DNA of 64,000 nt from DATFVB01 sp963714035 (GCA_963714035.1 OY970224.1:558001-622000), one strand, 5' to 3'. Shown: positions 9,054 through 17,712, numbered from the stretch's first letter. Translations and numbers: made by a program. The notes: generated by a model from the letters alone, not told the origin.

Positions 9054-9790
9054 AGGAAATCCGGTTCTTTCGCGATCTCGGCGTCCGCGAGATCTGCGTC
9101 GAAGTCACGTCCGCCGCGCGGGCGATCCCGCCCTCTCCGCCGGCCCCCGTCCGTCCGGCGCGCCGGCCGCCTCCCGGGCCGGGAGGAACCGACGCCGTGC
9201 CGACGGACCCGGCGGCGCGCCCGGTCGTTCCCGTCGGGTTCCCGACGCTCGACGCCCTCGCCGAGTTCGCGGCCGGATGCCCGAGGTGCAAGCTCTCGTC
9301 GAAACGAACGCACCTCGTCTTCGGCCAGGGCCATCCCCGCGCCGCGCTGATGTTCGTCGGAGAGGCTCCGGGGGCGGACGAGGACGCGCAGGGGCTCGCC
9401 TTCGTCGGGCGCGCGGGCCAGCTCCTCACGAAGATCGTCGAGGCGATCGGGCTGTCCCGCGACGACGTCTTCATCGCGAACGTGCTCAAATGCCGCCCGC
9501 CCGAGAACCGCAATCCCGAGCCTGACGAGGTCGAAGCGTGCCTCCCCTACCTGCGGGAGCAGATCCGCCTCATCGCCCCCCGGATCGTCGTCACGCTCGG
9601 CACGTTCGCGACCCAGGCGATCCTCGAGAGCGAGCTCTCGATCGGACGCCTGCGGGGGCGGTTCCACCCGCTCGGCCCGGTGCGCGTCATGCCCACTTAC
9701 CATCCCGCGTTCCTGCTGAGGAGCCCGGAGAGGAAGAAGGATGTTTGGGAAGACATGAAGAAAGTCAGGGATGCATTGAGGGAGGAATGA
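9026..9790 (+). CDS. Type-4 (Fe-S) uracil-DNA glycosylase
   Basis: Removes uracil from DNA. The 254-residue protein has the family-4 motifs: CPRCKLSSKRTHLVFG, GEAPGADEDAQGLAFVGRAG, KCRPPENRNPEPDEVEAC and, late in the chain, YHPAFLLR. The four cysteines (CPRC pair, LKC and EAC) match 4Fe-4S cluster ligation. An N-terminal Pro-rich linker (about residues 32-60) precedes the domain. The start is inferred: GTG 9026 gives MADDPRNDLEEIRFFRDLGV and overlaps coaBC by 28 bp; a later start would cut a short N-terminal segment of unknown role. Confidence 0.9.
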   Translation: MADDPRNDLEEIRFFRDLGVREICVEVTSAARAIPPSPPAPVRPARRPPPGPGGTDAVPTDPAARPVVPVGFPTLDALAEFAAGCPRCKLSSKRTHLVFGQGHPRAALMFVGEAPGADEDAQGLAFVGRAGQLLTKIVEAIGLSRDDVFIANVLKCRPPENRNPEPDEVEACLPYLREQIRLIAPRIVVTLGTFATQAILESELSIGRLRGRFHPLGPVRVMPTYHPAFLLRSPERKKDVWEDMKKVRDALREE

Positions 9791-9830
9791 GGCAAGCGCG
9801 CCGATCCATCGAGCGATCCGGGACGATCCC

Positions 9831-9875
9831 GGCCCGCGGGCGGCGCCCCGGTACGCCTCGGCCGCCCGCCGGGCC
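9831..9875. repeat. Intergenic GC-rich imperfect hairpin (GGTACGCCT family, copy A)
   Basis: The 277-bp gap between the glycosylase and the convergent membrane-protein gene holds no ORF worth calling. It has a strong stem, GGCCCGCGGGCGG at 9831-9843 against CCGCCCGCCGGGCC at 9862-9875 with one bulge. The loop carries CCGGTACGCCTCGG, and the last motif recurs in the gap before parA. No T-run follows, so it is not a simple intrinsic terminator. The rest of the gap up to 9972 shows nothing I can identify. Confidence 0.55.
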
Positions 9876-9972
9876 GCGATCGCGCGGCTGGCTCGCGCCT
9901 CGACGCGCCTCGATGTCGGTCCCACCGGCATCATCGGATTAATACACGAAAAGACAGCCCCGGGTCGTTCCG

Positions 9973-10007
9973 ACTCGTAGCTCGTAACTCGCGACTCGCA
10001 ACCGGGC
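9973..10007. repeat. 7-bp degenerate tandem repeat (ACTCGTA type)
   Basis: Five adjacent heptamers read ACTCGTA, GCTCGTA, ACTCGCG, ACTCGCA and ACCGGGC. The same 7-bp periodic pattern occurs next to the 3' end of hmgA (44393-44427), and a decayed form lies after parB. It sits immediately downstream of the minus-strand terminator, outside any gene. Confidence 0.6.
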
Positions 10008-10011
10008 AATG

Positions 10012-10036
10012 AAAAAGGGGAGGCTTTCGCCTCCCC
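10012..10036 (-). terminator. Rho-independent terminator of the urate-oxidase-N-like gene
   Basis: Perfect 8-bp stem GGGGAGGC/GCCTCCCC (10017-10024 and 10029-10036) with a four-base loop. Read on the minus strand it is followed by TTTTT (complement of 10012-10016). It lies about 30 bp past the stop of the minus-strand membrane protein. Confidence 0.85.
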
Positions 10037-10067
10037 GAATTCCGAGAATCGAAGCGGTTTTCCTGCG

Positions 10068-10766
10068 CTATTTTCCGATCCCGATCGGGAAGTGGCTGGC
10101 CGCGCCCATGAAGAACAGCATCGGTACCGACATCCAGGCGTTCGCGCGCGAGGCGAGGAACGCCCGGCGCGCCCACACCGGCACTTCGGCGGGGGGAGCG
10201 GCGCCGGTTTCGGCCTGTGCCTTCGTCGCCGCGATGATCTTCTTCTGCAGCGGCCAGATGATCATCCAGACGTTCATGAACATGATGATCCCCATGCCGC
10301 CTCCGAGCGCGATCGAGAGGACCTTCCAGGAGGTATTCGCCGCGGAATGGACCTTCCAGAGGACGATCCCCATCACGACGAGAAGGACGAGGTACACCAC
10401 GAACGTCACCCGCCCGTCCTTCTTGAACGTCCGGAAGATCGCCGTGCCGGCGACGAACGCCGCGAGGACGACGACGAGCCAGATCCAGAAGAACGCCGGA
10501 AGCCCGTGCGATTCGCTCGTCACCGTCGAGAGGTGCAGGGCGAGCCCGGCCACGACCGTCCAGAACGCTCCCCAGCGAAACCACCAGAGCGCCTTCGGCA
10601 TCAGGTTCGGCACGACCTTGCCCTTGCTCGCCGCGTCGAGCTCCTTCATGAACTTCACGTTGACGAGGTTGAAGAAATAGAGCATTCCGATCCACGTGAT
10701 TCCGGCGAGGAAGTGGAGCCACCGGAGCAGGAAGAGGACGTTGGTAAGGGGATCTTGAGGCCACAT
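10068..10766 (-). CDS. Urate-oxidase N-terminal-domain-like (PuuD-type) membrane protein
   Basis: 232-residue protein with about seven to eight hydrophobic helices beginning LLRWLHFLAGITWIGMLYFFNLVN. This is the pattern of the membrane half of PuuD-type urate hydroxylases (Urate_ox_N). The C-terminal cytochrome c domain of PuuD (CxxCH) is absent, and no purine-catabolism gene is nearby, so a urate role is not supported. Several conserved-looking membrane histidines (LRWLH, LHLST, KVHSA, ASHFPIG) could bind haem; that is inference. The start ATG 10766 has an AAGGAGGG ribosome site about 7 bp upstream. It is divergent from the superoxide dismutase gene and ends at a clear terminator. Confidence 0.75.
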   Translation of the reverse strand: MWPQDPLTNVLFLLRWLHFLAGITWIGMLYFFNLVNVKFMKELDAASKGKVVPNLMPKALWWFRWGAFWTVVAGLALHLSTVTSESHGLPAFFWIWLVVVLAAFVAGTAIFRTFKKDGRVTFVVYLVLLVVMGIVLWKVHSAANTSWKVLSIALGGGMGIIMFMNVWMIIWPLQKKIIAATKAQAETGAAPPAEVPVWARRAFLASRANAWMSVPMLFFMGAASHFPIGIGK

Positions 10767-10819
10767 CGGGCGTTCCCTCCTTCTGGCGTTGTATGGCCCG
10801 GAGGATGTCCGGGCGGGAT

Positions 10820-10885
10820 GGTCCGGAGGATATCCCTCGGACCTCCCGTTTTCAACGCCGGACGGCACTTTTCTTGCAGTTGCAA
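10820..10885. promoter_or_regulatory. Divergent control region with hairpin and TTGCA palindrome
   Basis: The 239-bp space between the divergent membrane protein and superoxide dismutase genes contains an imperfect 24-bp palindrome at 10820-10843 (GGTCCGGAGG-ATAT-CCCTCGGACC). It also holds an operator-like TTGCAGTTGCAA at 10874-10885 (TTGCA, GT, TGCAA). Both are candidates for a shared regulator or leader structure. I see no convincing -35/-10 pair. The remainder is GC-rich with no feature I can name. Confidence 0.35.
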
Positions 10886-11005
10886 CGTCTTTCGGACCAA
10901 CCGAGCGCCTCTCATGGGGAGATCCCGACGGCGCGTCGCCGGCCCACCGGCAGCCCCGGGCCGGCGTCCCCGGGCGGGAAAACGGTTTTCGAGAAAGGAG
11001 AGAAA

Positions 11006-11635
11006 ATGGCAGTCCAGGCGAAGAGCTTCGATCATCTCGTCGGCAAGGTCGACGGGTTCTCCGATCGGCAGCTCACCCAGCACTTCGGTCTCTACCAGGG
11101 GTACGTGAAGAAGTTGAACGAGGTCCGCGAAAAGATCGCGGCCATTCCCTACGACCAGCGCGTCGGAAAGTCGAACTTCTCCTACGGCGAGTACGCGGAG
11201 CTCCGCCGGCGCGAGGCGACGCCGTACAACGGCGTTTACCTGCACGAGCTGTACTTCGAGAACCTGGGACCGGCCGCGCGCGAACCGAAGCCGTCGGGCG
11301 ACGTCCGGAAGGCGATCGAGGGGGCGTTCGGCTCGATCTCGAACTGGGAAAGCGATCTCGAGGCGTGCGGGACGACGGCCACGAACGGCTGGGTGCTTTT
11401 GACGTGGGACGAGCGGGACCGTATGCTCCACCACAATCAGGTGTTCGAGCACGCCGACCGGATGATGGTCGGCCTTCGCCCGATCCTGGCTCTCGACACC
11501 TGGGAGCACGCGTTCATGATCGACTACGGGACCGACAAGACGTCGTACATGAAGGCGTTCCTGAGGAACGTGAATTGGCAGAACGTGAACGAGCGGTTCG
11601 ACAGCGTCTCGAGGGAAGTCGCCGCCCACGCGTGA
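11006..11635 (+). CDS. Superoxide dismutase [Fe/Mn] family
   Basis: Dismutates superoxide to oxygen and peroxide. The 209-residue protein carries the four metal ligands in family context: His in LTQHFGLYQGYVKKLNE, His in NGVYLHELYFENLG, and Asp and His in LALDTWEHAFMIDY. The C-terminus AFLRNVNWQNVNERF is typical. The stretch between the second and third ligands (GWVLLTWDERDRMLHHNQ) is less canonical, so metal preference cannot be told. ATG 11006 follows an AAAGGAGA ribosome site; longer upstream readings are rejected. The stop overlaps the next gene by 4 bp. Confidence 0.9.
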   Translation: MAVQAKSFDHLVGKVDGFSDRQLTQHFGLYQGYVKKLNEVREKIAAIPYDQRVGKSNFSYGEYAELRRREATPYNGVYLHELYFENLGPAAREPKPSGDVRKAIEGAFGSISNWESDLEACGTTATNGWVLLTWDERDRMLHHNQVFEHADRMMVGLRPILALDTWEHAFMIDYGTDKTSYMKAFLRNVNWQNVNERFDSVSREVAAHA

Positions 11636-12276
11636 TCGGCCCGTTCTCCGGGGGCCGTCGCGGCGGGCTTCGGCTCGCCGCTTTTTTCGTCGCCCTGTCG
11701 GCCGGCTTCGCGGGCTGCCGGCGCGCCCCGGACATCCGGATCGTCCGCGAGGGAGAGACGCCCCCCCCGTCCCCGGCGCCCTCCGCGCCGATCCCGAAAG
11801 ACGCCGCCCTCACGCCGCCCGAGGCGCGAGCGGTGCGGGAGTTCCTGCGCCAGCATTCCGGGTGGCAGCTCGCCTCGGACTCGGACGCGCGGCCCTCCGA
11901 CGACGCGGACGACATGACGCCTCTCTACGGCGTGTACCACCCGTACTTCGTGCGCGGCGATCTGGACGACGACGGAGTGCTCGATTTCGTCGCGGCGTTC
12001 GTCGATCGCGGAAAACCGGCGGCGGCTCCCTGGTTCACCGTCGTCGCCTTCACGGGAGACGGACACGGGGGCTTCCGGCCGCCCCGGGTCATCGAGAGCG
12101 AGATCTCGCTCGAGCGCGGGGACCTCTCCATCGACCGCGACGCGATCGTCGTCACGCCGGACCTCGCCGAGGACGACACGACGCGGCGATATCGCTGGAA
12201 CGCGAAGATGAAACGATTCGACTACGTGACCGGAGAGGACGCGACCCCCGACCGCGCGCCGTCGACCCGGGTCTGA
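11632..12276 (+). CDS. Putative lipoprotein with FG-GAP/VCBS-like Asp-rich segment
   Basis: 214-residue hypothetical protein. A GTG start overlapping the superoxide dismutase stop gives a basic, hydrophobic N-terminus ending AFFVALSAGFAGC, a plausible lipobox with Cys near residue 23. A Pro-rich linker follows. The middle contains YFVRGDLDDDGVLDFVAAF, like the calcium-type loops of FG-GAP/VCBS repeats. Likely anchored in a membrane and exposed to the periplasm. Function unknown; translational coupling to the dismutase hints at a shared stress context. Confidence 0.6.
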   Translation: MIGPFSGGRRGGLRLAAFFVALSAGFAGCRRAPDIRIVREGETPPPSPAPSAPIPKDAALTPPEARAVREFLRQHSGWQLASDSDARPSDDADDMTPLYGVYHPYFVRGDLDDDGVLDFVAAFVDRGKPAAAPWFTVVAFTGDGHGGFRPPRVIESEISLERGDLSIDRDAIVVTPDLAEDDTTRRYRWNAKMKRFDYVTGEDATPDRAPSTRV

Positions 12277-12430
12277 GGCCGGCCGGGAGCCGGCCCCCGG
12301 CCGGGGAGCCGTGGCCCGAAAGTCGAGTCGCCTTCCGGAAATCGGGGAGGCCGAAGGCGAGACCGGCCCTTCGACTCTGGACGGCAGACATCGGACTCTC
12401 CCGCCGCGCGGGAGCGGCGATAATCGCCCG

Positions 12431-14830
12431 GTGCCCGCACGCGTCGACGTCGCATTTCCCCTCCCGCCGCGGCGCGCGTTCACGTACGCCGTGCCGCTCG
12501 CACACCGCGACCGGCCCCTCCTCGGATGCCGCGTCACCGCTCCGCTCGGCGGACGGACGCTCTCGGGCGTCGTCGTGGCCGAAGACCCCCCGGAGCCTCC
12601 CGGATCCGGGCTGCGCCCGCTGACCGCCGTCCTCGACGACGAGCCCGCCGTCGAATCGGAGCTTCTCGAAACGACCCGGCTCCTGGCGGAACGGTTCTCC
12701 TGCTCCTGGGGGGAGCTCCTGCGGGCCGCTCTTCCGGCCGGCCTCCCGCGGGGAGAGGCCACCCGATACGAGGCGACCGCGGAAGGGGCCGCCGGCCTCC
12801 CCGGGTCCGATCCGGAATCGCGGGTGATTCTCGAAACGATTCTCGAGCGCGGGCGGGCGGACGGCGCGGCGCTCGCCGCTCTCCGGCCGGGCGGCCGCGA
12901 GCGGCTCAGGGAGCTCGAGAGACGCGGATGGGTCCGTGCGGTCGCGGTCCCGGGTCGGAGGGCTCGCCGGCAAATCGTGTATTTCCTCGCGGGAGAGGGC
13001 GCCGGAGAAGGTCCTGCCGAACGCTCGGCGAAGGCCCGCGACGCGCGGCGTCTGCTCGAGAGCCTCGGGCGTCCGGCCACCGGCGACGAGATGCGCGCGG
13101 CGGGGTTCTCCCCGGCCCTCATGCGCCGCCTCGCCGCCCGCGGCGCGATCGCGGCGGGAGAGCAGGAGCGGCCGCTCGACGACGACGTCCGGACTCCTCC
13201 CGGGCCGGAACGCTCGATCACGCTCTCGCCGTCGCAGCAGACGGCGATCGCCGAGGTCGACCGGGCCCTCGACGCGCGCCGCTTCGCGCCGATGCTTCTC
13301 TTCGGCGTGACCGGCAGCGGGAAGACGGAGATCTACCTCCGCGCGATCGCCCGCGCCCGCGCGAGCGGCCGCGGCGCGATCTGGCTGGTTCCGGAGATCG
13401 CGCTGACACCCGTCTTCGCCGGGCGGCTGCGGGCGCGCTTCGGCGGCGACGCCGTCGTTCTCCATTCGGCGATCGGCGAATCTCGACGCGCCCGCGCATG
13501 GCAGGAGATGCGGAGCGGGCGCGCGCGCGTCGTGATCGGCCCGCGCTCCGCGGTGTTCGCGCCGATCGCCGACATCGGCGTGATCGTCGTCGACGAGGAG
13601 CACGACGGCTCTTACAAGCAGGAGGAGTCGCCGCGATACGACGCGCGGGACGCCGCGGCGCTCCGCGCGCAGGCGCACGGCGCGGTCCTCCTCCTCGGCT
13701 CGGCGACGCCGGCGCTCGAGACGTGGCACGCGAGCGAGGAAGGGAAGGTTCGCCGCCTGACGATGCCCGAGCGGGTGGCGCGCCGGCCCCTTCCGGAGGT
13801 CCGCATCGTCGATCTCCGGCGCGAGACCGCGCTTCCGGAGGAGAAGGGCATTCCCCTCTTCTCGCGCGAGCTCGTCGACCTGCTGGCGGGCGTCTTCGCC
13901 CGCGGCGAGCAGGCGATCCTCCTCGCTCCGCGCCGCGGCTACGCTCCGTTCCTCCTCTGCCGCGCGTGCGGCCACGCGTTCCCCTGCGCGCAGTGCAGCG
14001 TCTCGGCGGTCGTCCATCGCCGGGAAGGCGCGCTCCGATGCCACTATTGCGGGTCGCGGCGGACGATCCCTTCCCGATGCGATGCGTGCGGCGGCCGGCA
14101 TCTCGAAGCGATCGGAGCCGGGACCGAGCGCGCGGCGGAGCGTTTCTCCGCGCTCTTCCCGGGCGTCCCTCACGCCGTTCTCGATTCCGACGCGGCGCGC
14201 CGCCGGGGAGGGGCGGCGGCCGTCCTCGCGTCGATGGAGACCGGCGCGGTGCGCGCGTTGATCGGGACGCAGATGGTCGCGAAGGGGCACCATTTTCCCG
14301 AGGTGACGGCGATCGGCGTCCTCTCGGCCGACACGATCCTGAATTTCCCCGACTTCCGCGCGGCGGAAAAGACGTTCCAGCTGATCGCCCAGGTCGCCGG
14401 ACGGGCGGGGAGGGGAGAGCGGCCCGGGACCGTGCTCGTCCAGACGTTCCACCCGGAGAACGGCGCGATTCGGGCGGCGCTCGCGCACGACGTCGCGGGC
14501 TTCGCGGCGGGCGAGCTCGAGTTCCGCCGGACGTTCTTCTACCCGCCGTTCTGCGAAATGGCCGAAGTCCTGGTTTCGTCGACGGAGCGCGCCCGGGCGG
14601 CCGAGGCGGCGGAGCGGATCGCCTCCGCGCTCGGAGGAGACGACGCCGTCCGGGTCACGGCGGCGGCGCCGGCGCCGCTCGAGCGGATCGCCGCGAAATG
14701 GCGGTATCAGGTGCTCGTCCGGTCCCGAAGCCGCCGGGCGGTGCTCGCGGCGCTCGCGCGGGCCGTCCCCGAATCCCCGCCTGCGGGGACGGTGATCGCG
14801 GTGGACGTCGATCCGCGAAACCTGATGTAA
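12431..14830 (+). CDS. priA: Primosomal replication protein N' (PriA helicase)
   Basis: Restarts stalled replication forks. The 799-residue protein has the N-terminal DNA-binding segment VDVAFPLPPRRAFTYAVP, Walker A GVTGSGKTEIY near residue 292 and DEEH near 387. Eight zinc-binding cysteines lie in pairs (CRAC, CAQC, CHYC, CDAC) at about residues 510-555. Downstream come GTQMVAKGHHFPEVT and QVAGRAGRGERPGTVLVQT. GTG 12431 matches the normal N-terminus (MPARVDVAFP); an earlier in-frame ATG would add 40 poorly conserved residues. Confidence 0.95.
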   Translation: MPARVDVAFPLPPRRAFTYAVPLAHRDRPLLGCRVTAPLGGRTLSGVVVAEDPPEPPGSGLRPLTAVLDDEPAVESELLETTRLLAERFSCSWGELLRAALPAGLPRGEATRYEATAEGAAGLPGSDPESRVILETILERGRADGAALAALRPGGRERLRELERRGWVRAVAVPGRRARRQIVYFLAGEGAGEGPAERSAKARDARRLLESLGRPATGDEMRAAGFSPALMRRLAARGAIAAGEQERPLDDDVRTPPGPERSITLSPSQQTAIAEVDRALDARRFAPMLLFGVTGSGKTEIYLRAIARARASGRGAIWLVPEIALTPVFAGRLRARFGGDAVVLHSAIGESRRARAWQEMRSGRARVVIGPRSAVFAPIADIGVIVVDEEHDGSYKQEESPRYDARDAAALRAQAHGAVLLLGSATPALETWHASEEGKVRRLTMPERVARRPLPEVRIVDLRRETALPEEKGIPLFSRELVDLLAGVFARGEQAILLAPRRGYAPFLLCRACGHAFPCAQCSVSAVVHRREGALRCHYCGSRRTIPSRCDACGGRHLEAIGAGTERAAERFSALFPGVPHAVLDSDAARRRGGAAAVLASMETGAVRALIGTQMVAKGHHFPEVTAIGVLSADTILNFPDFRAAEKTFQLIAQVAGRAGRGERPGTVLVQTFHPENGAIRAALAHDVAGFAAGELEFRRTFFYPPFCEMAEVLVSSTERARAAEAAERIASALGGDDAVRVTAAAPAPLERIAAKWRYQVLVRSRSRRAVLAALARAVPESPPAGTVIAVDVDPRNLM

Positions 14831-14850
14831 CGCCGGCTCGACGCCGGCGT
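14830..14850 (+). terminator. Possible transcription-ending hairpin after priA
   Basis: Perfect 8-bp stem ACGCCGGC/GCCGGCGT with a TCGAC loop directly after the priA stop. No T-run follows (next bases AAATTCC), so its terminator role is doubtful. Confidence 0.3.
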
Positions 14851-15012
14851 AAATTCCAAACTCCACGCACCATGTCTCAAGGGAGATACGGGCTTGCGCT
14901 CGCCCCGAGATTCGCGAAGGCGCCGCTCTCCCATTGGAATTTGAGGCCTGGATTGTGGCGCTTCCCGGATCGTATCGCGGGGCGCCGATGCTGCCCCGCG
15001 ATAAGATCCGGG
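14851..15012. promoter_or_regulatory. Heavily structured leader directly upstream of accA
   Basis: The gap before accA contains nested inverted repeats: AAATTCCAA (14851-14859) with TTGGAATTT (14934-14942), and GGGAGA (14881-14886) with TCTCCC (14927-14932). The strongest is a 19-bp pair, CCCGGATCGTATCGCGGGG (14964-14982) and CCCCGCGATAAGATCCGGG (14994-15012), with 18 of 19 positions pairing around an 11-base loop. The last stem ends four bases before the accA ATG, where a ribosome site would be expected, and no Shine-Dalgarno sequence is visible. It may be a translational control hairpin or a repeat element. Confidence 0.5.
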
Positions 15013-15016
15013 TTCG

Positions 15017-15973
15017 ATGCAATCCGAAGAATCGCAGTTCGAGGAGCCGATCATCCGGCTCCGCCGGCGCCTGGAAGAGCTCGAGGCGCTTCCCGACGAC
15101 GGCTCCCACCGAAGAGAGATCCAGAAGGTTCGGGAACGCCTCGATCGGACCACCGAGGAGATCTATTCGAACCTCACCCCCTGGCAGAAGACGCTCGTCG
15201 CCCGGCACCCTCAGCGACCGTATCCCCTCGACTACGTCCAGGCGCTCACGCGCGAGTTCGTGGAGATCCATGGCGACCGCCGTTATTCGGACGACGAAGC
15301 CGTCGTCGCCGGCCTGGCCGTCTTCGGCGACCGGCCGATCGCGGTGATCGGGCATCAGAAAGGGCGGGATACGAAGGAGAAAATCCGCCGCAATTTCGGC
15401 ATGCCGAGACCGGACGGATACCGGAAGGCTCTCCGGGTGATGAAGCTCGCCGAGAAATTCCGGCGGCCGATCCTGACGCTCATCGACACGTCCGGCGCCT
15501 ACCCGGGCATCGACGCCGAGGAGCGCGGCCAGGCGGAGGCGATCGCGACGAACATCTACGAGATGTCCCGCCTCGCCGTCCCGATCGTCGTCGCCGTCAC
15601 GGGCGAGGGGGGCTCGGGCGGCGCGCTCGCGCTCGGCGTCGGGGACCGCATCCTGATGCTCGAGCACTCCGTCTATTCCGTCATCTCGCCGGAAGGGTGC
15701 GCCGCGATCCTCTGGAAGGACGCCGCGCGGAAGAAGGACGCCGCGGAAGCCATGAAGATCACGTCCGGCGATCTGAAGGGCCTCGGCGTGATCGACGAGA
15801 TCATTCCGGAGCCCGCGGGGGGGGCCCACGCCGATCCGGGAGCCGCCGCCCAGGCGCTCGGCGAGGCCGTCTCGCGCGCGTTCGAGGAGCTTTCGGCGAT
15901 CTCTCCGGCCGATCTGCTCGCGGCGCGGTACGCGAAGTTCCGCGGGATGGGATGGTTCGAGACGATCGAATGA
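15017..15973 (+). CDS. accA: Acetyl-CoA carboxylase carboxyltransferase subunit alpha
   Basis: Forms the carboxyltransferase with AccD, transferring carboxyl from biotin to acetyl-CoA for fatty acid synthesis. The 318-residue protein has the coiled N-terminus (LRRRLEELEAL) and the usual AccA core. Core motifs are RPYPLDYVQALTREFVEIHG, GHQKGRDTKEKIRRNFGM, IDTSGAYPGIDAEERGQAEA, GEGGSGGALALGVGD and SPEGCAAILWKD. No accD lies in the window. A strong hairpin abuts the ATG. The stop overlaps recJ (ATGA). Confidence 0.96.
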   Translation: MQSEESQFEEPIIRLRRRLEELEALPDDGSHRREIQKVRERLDRTTEEIYSNLTPWQKTLVARHPQRPYPLDYVQALTREFVEIHGDRRYSDDEAVVAGLAVFGDRPIAVIGHQKGRDTKEKIRRNFGMPRPDGYRKALRVMKLAEKFRRPILTLIDTSGAYPGIDAEERGQAEAIATNIYEMSRLAVPIVVAVTGEGGSGGALALGVGDRILMLEHSVYSVISPEGCAAILWKDAARKKDAAEAMKITSGDLKGLGVIDEIIPEPAGGAHADPGAAAQALGEAVSRAFEELSAISPADLLAARYAKFRGMGWFETIE

Positions 15974-17712
15974 CCGATCCCCGGGGGGACGCCGCCGCCG
16001 ACCATCGAGGAGAACGCGGAGGTGCGGCGGCCGAATCCCTGTGGATCGTCGCTTCGGAGGACGCGGAAGGCGTCCGCCGCCTCGTCGAGGGAGGCGCCCC
16101 TCCGCCGATCGCCCGGATCCTCGCCGGCCGCGGGTTCGACGACGTCGCCGCGCGGGAGTTCCTTTCGCCATCGCTCTCGGGCGCGCCCGATCCCTTCGAG
16201 ATGAAAGGGATGGACGAGGCGGTTCGCGCGCTCGTGTCCACGGCGCGGAGCGGGGAGCGCATCGTGATCTTCGGAGACTACGACGTCGACGGCGTCACCG
16301 CCGTGGCGCAGCTCCGTGCGGTGTTTCGCGCCCTGGGCGCCGACGCCGTGCCGTTCCTTCCGCACCGGGTCAGGGACGGTTACGGACTCAAGCCCGAGAC
16401 CTTCCGGAAGGTCTTCGCCGAGCATCGTCCGCGGGCGATCGTGACGGTCGACTGCGGCATCACGGCGGTCGAGGCGGTGGCCGAGGCGGCGCGCGCCGGG
16501 GTCGCGGTCGTCATCACCGACCATCATCTGCCGCCGGACGTGCTGCCGGACGGCGCGGCGGTCGTCAACCCGAAGCAGCCCGGCTGCCGTTATCCCTTCA
16601 AGGATCTCTGCGGAGCGGGCGTCGCGTTCAAGATCGCGCAGGCGATCATCCGCCGGGAGCGCCTCACCCTTTCCGAGCAGTCCCTCGCGAAGGTCGCGGC
16701 GCTCGGGACGATCGCCGACATCGTCCCGCTGCTCGGGGAGAACCGCGCGATCGTCGCCGAAGGTCTCGCGGCGCTCTCCGATCCCCGCGCGCCGGGGCTC
16801 AAGGCGCTGCTGGCGGAATCCGGAATCGCCGGCCGGGCCCCGACGTCGGAGGAGGTCGCGTTCCGGATCGGGCCGCGGCTGAACGCGGCGGGCCGGCTCG
16901 ACACCGCCGATCTCGCGCTCTCCGTGTTCGAGGAGCGCGACCCGGGCCGCGCCGCGGAAATCGCCCGTTCCCTTTCGGAACGCAATGCCGAGCGGCAGGG
17001 ACACGAGCGGCGGGTCGTCGCCGAGGCGCGGCGACGCGTCCTCGATTCCGGCGAGCTCCCGGACGGCATCGTCGTCGAGGCCGATGCCGGCTGGCCTCGC
17101 GGCGTGCTGGGCATCGCCGCGTCGCGGCTCGCGCGGGAGTTCCGCTGTCCCGTATTCCTCTTCGCGCTCGACGGCGACCGGGCGGTCGGATCGGGAAGGA
17201 GCATCCCGGGCCTCTCGATGCACGAGGTCCTGACGGAGATGCGAGAGCACTTCGTGGAATTCGGCGGGCACGCGCAGGCCTGCGGCGGCGCGGTCGCCGC
17301 GGAGCGCTTCGCGGAATTCCGGGAGCGGGCCCGCGCGCTTTTCCGTGAGCGCCTCGCGTCCGTCGAACGCCGGCCGGTCCTTCGGATCGACGGGGAGATC
17401 CGGCTCGAGAACGCCGACGAGCGGCTCGTCGGCGTTCTCGCCCGGCTGGAACCGCACGGCGACGGGAATCCCCGGCCGCTCTTCCTCGCGCGGAGCCTCG
17501 AAGCGCGGGAGCGCCGCCGGGTGGGAGAACGGGGACTGCGCTGCGTCCTCTCCGCCGCCGGAACGGCGAGAAGGGCGATCGCCTGGGGACTTTCTCCGCG
17601 GGATGAGGCGGTCGCCGACGCCGCCTTCGACGCGGCCTTCCACGTGCGCCGGGACGGCTGGAGCGGGGGCGTCGAGCTCGAGATCGTGGGCGTCCGCCCG
17701 GCGCTCTCGTGA
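15970..17712 (+). CDS. recJ: Single-stranded-DNA-specific exonuclease RecJ
   Basis: 5'-3' single-strand exonuclease of recombination and repair. The 580-residue protein has the DHH-phosphoesterase motifs DYDVDG near residue 103, TVDCG, ITDHHLPPD near 183 and NPKQPGCRYPFKDLCGAGV. The DHHA1 part has GGHAQACGG, and a C-terminal OB-like region follows. Length matches bacterial RecJ. Its ATG overlaps accA by 4 bp and its stop overlaps the LptC-LptA-like gene by 4 bp. Confidence 0.95.
   Translation: MTDPRGDAAADHRGERGGAAAESLWIVASEDAEGVRRLVEGGAPPPIARILAGRGFDDVAAREFLSPSLSGAPDPFEMKGMDEAVRALVSTARSGERIVIFGDYDVDGVTAVAQLRAVFRALGADAVPFLPHRVRDGYGLKPETFRKVFAEHRPRAIVTVDCGITAVEAVAEAARAGVAVVITDHHLPPDVLPDGAAVVNPKQPGCRYPFKDLCGAGVAFKIAQAIIRRERLTLSEQSLAKVAALGTIADIVPLLGENRAIVAEGLAALSDPRAPGLKALLAESGIAGRAPTSEEVAFRIGPRLNAAGRLDTADLALSVFEERDPGRAAEIARSLSERNAERQGHERRVVAEARRRVLDSGELPDGIVVEADAGWPRGVLGIAASRLAREFRCPVFLFALDGDRAVGSGRSIPGLSMHEVLTEMREHFVEFGGHAQACGGAVAAERFAEFRERARALFRERLASVERRPVLRIDGEIRLENADERLVGVLARLEPHGDGNPRPLFLARSLEARERRRVGERGLRCVLSAAGTARRAIAWGLSPRDEAVADAAFDAAFHVRRDGWSGGVELEIVGVRPALS

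Noticed and set aside
10789..11005. Longer N-terminal versions of the superoxide dismutase starting near 10793
   Set aside because: The extension is Arg/Pro-rich and unlike the family, while ATG 11006 has a good ribosome site and the normal N-terminus.
12152..16171. A 1339-codon open frame on the minus strand opposite priA, accA and recJ
   Set aside because: It mirrors three clear genes. In sequence this GC-rich, long antisense frames are common, and its protein is Arg/Pro/Gly-rich with no recognisable domain.
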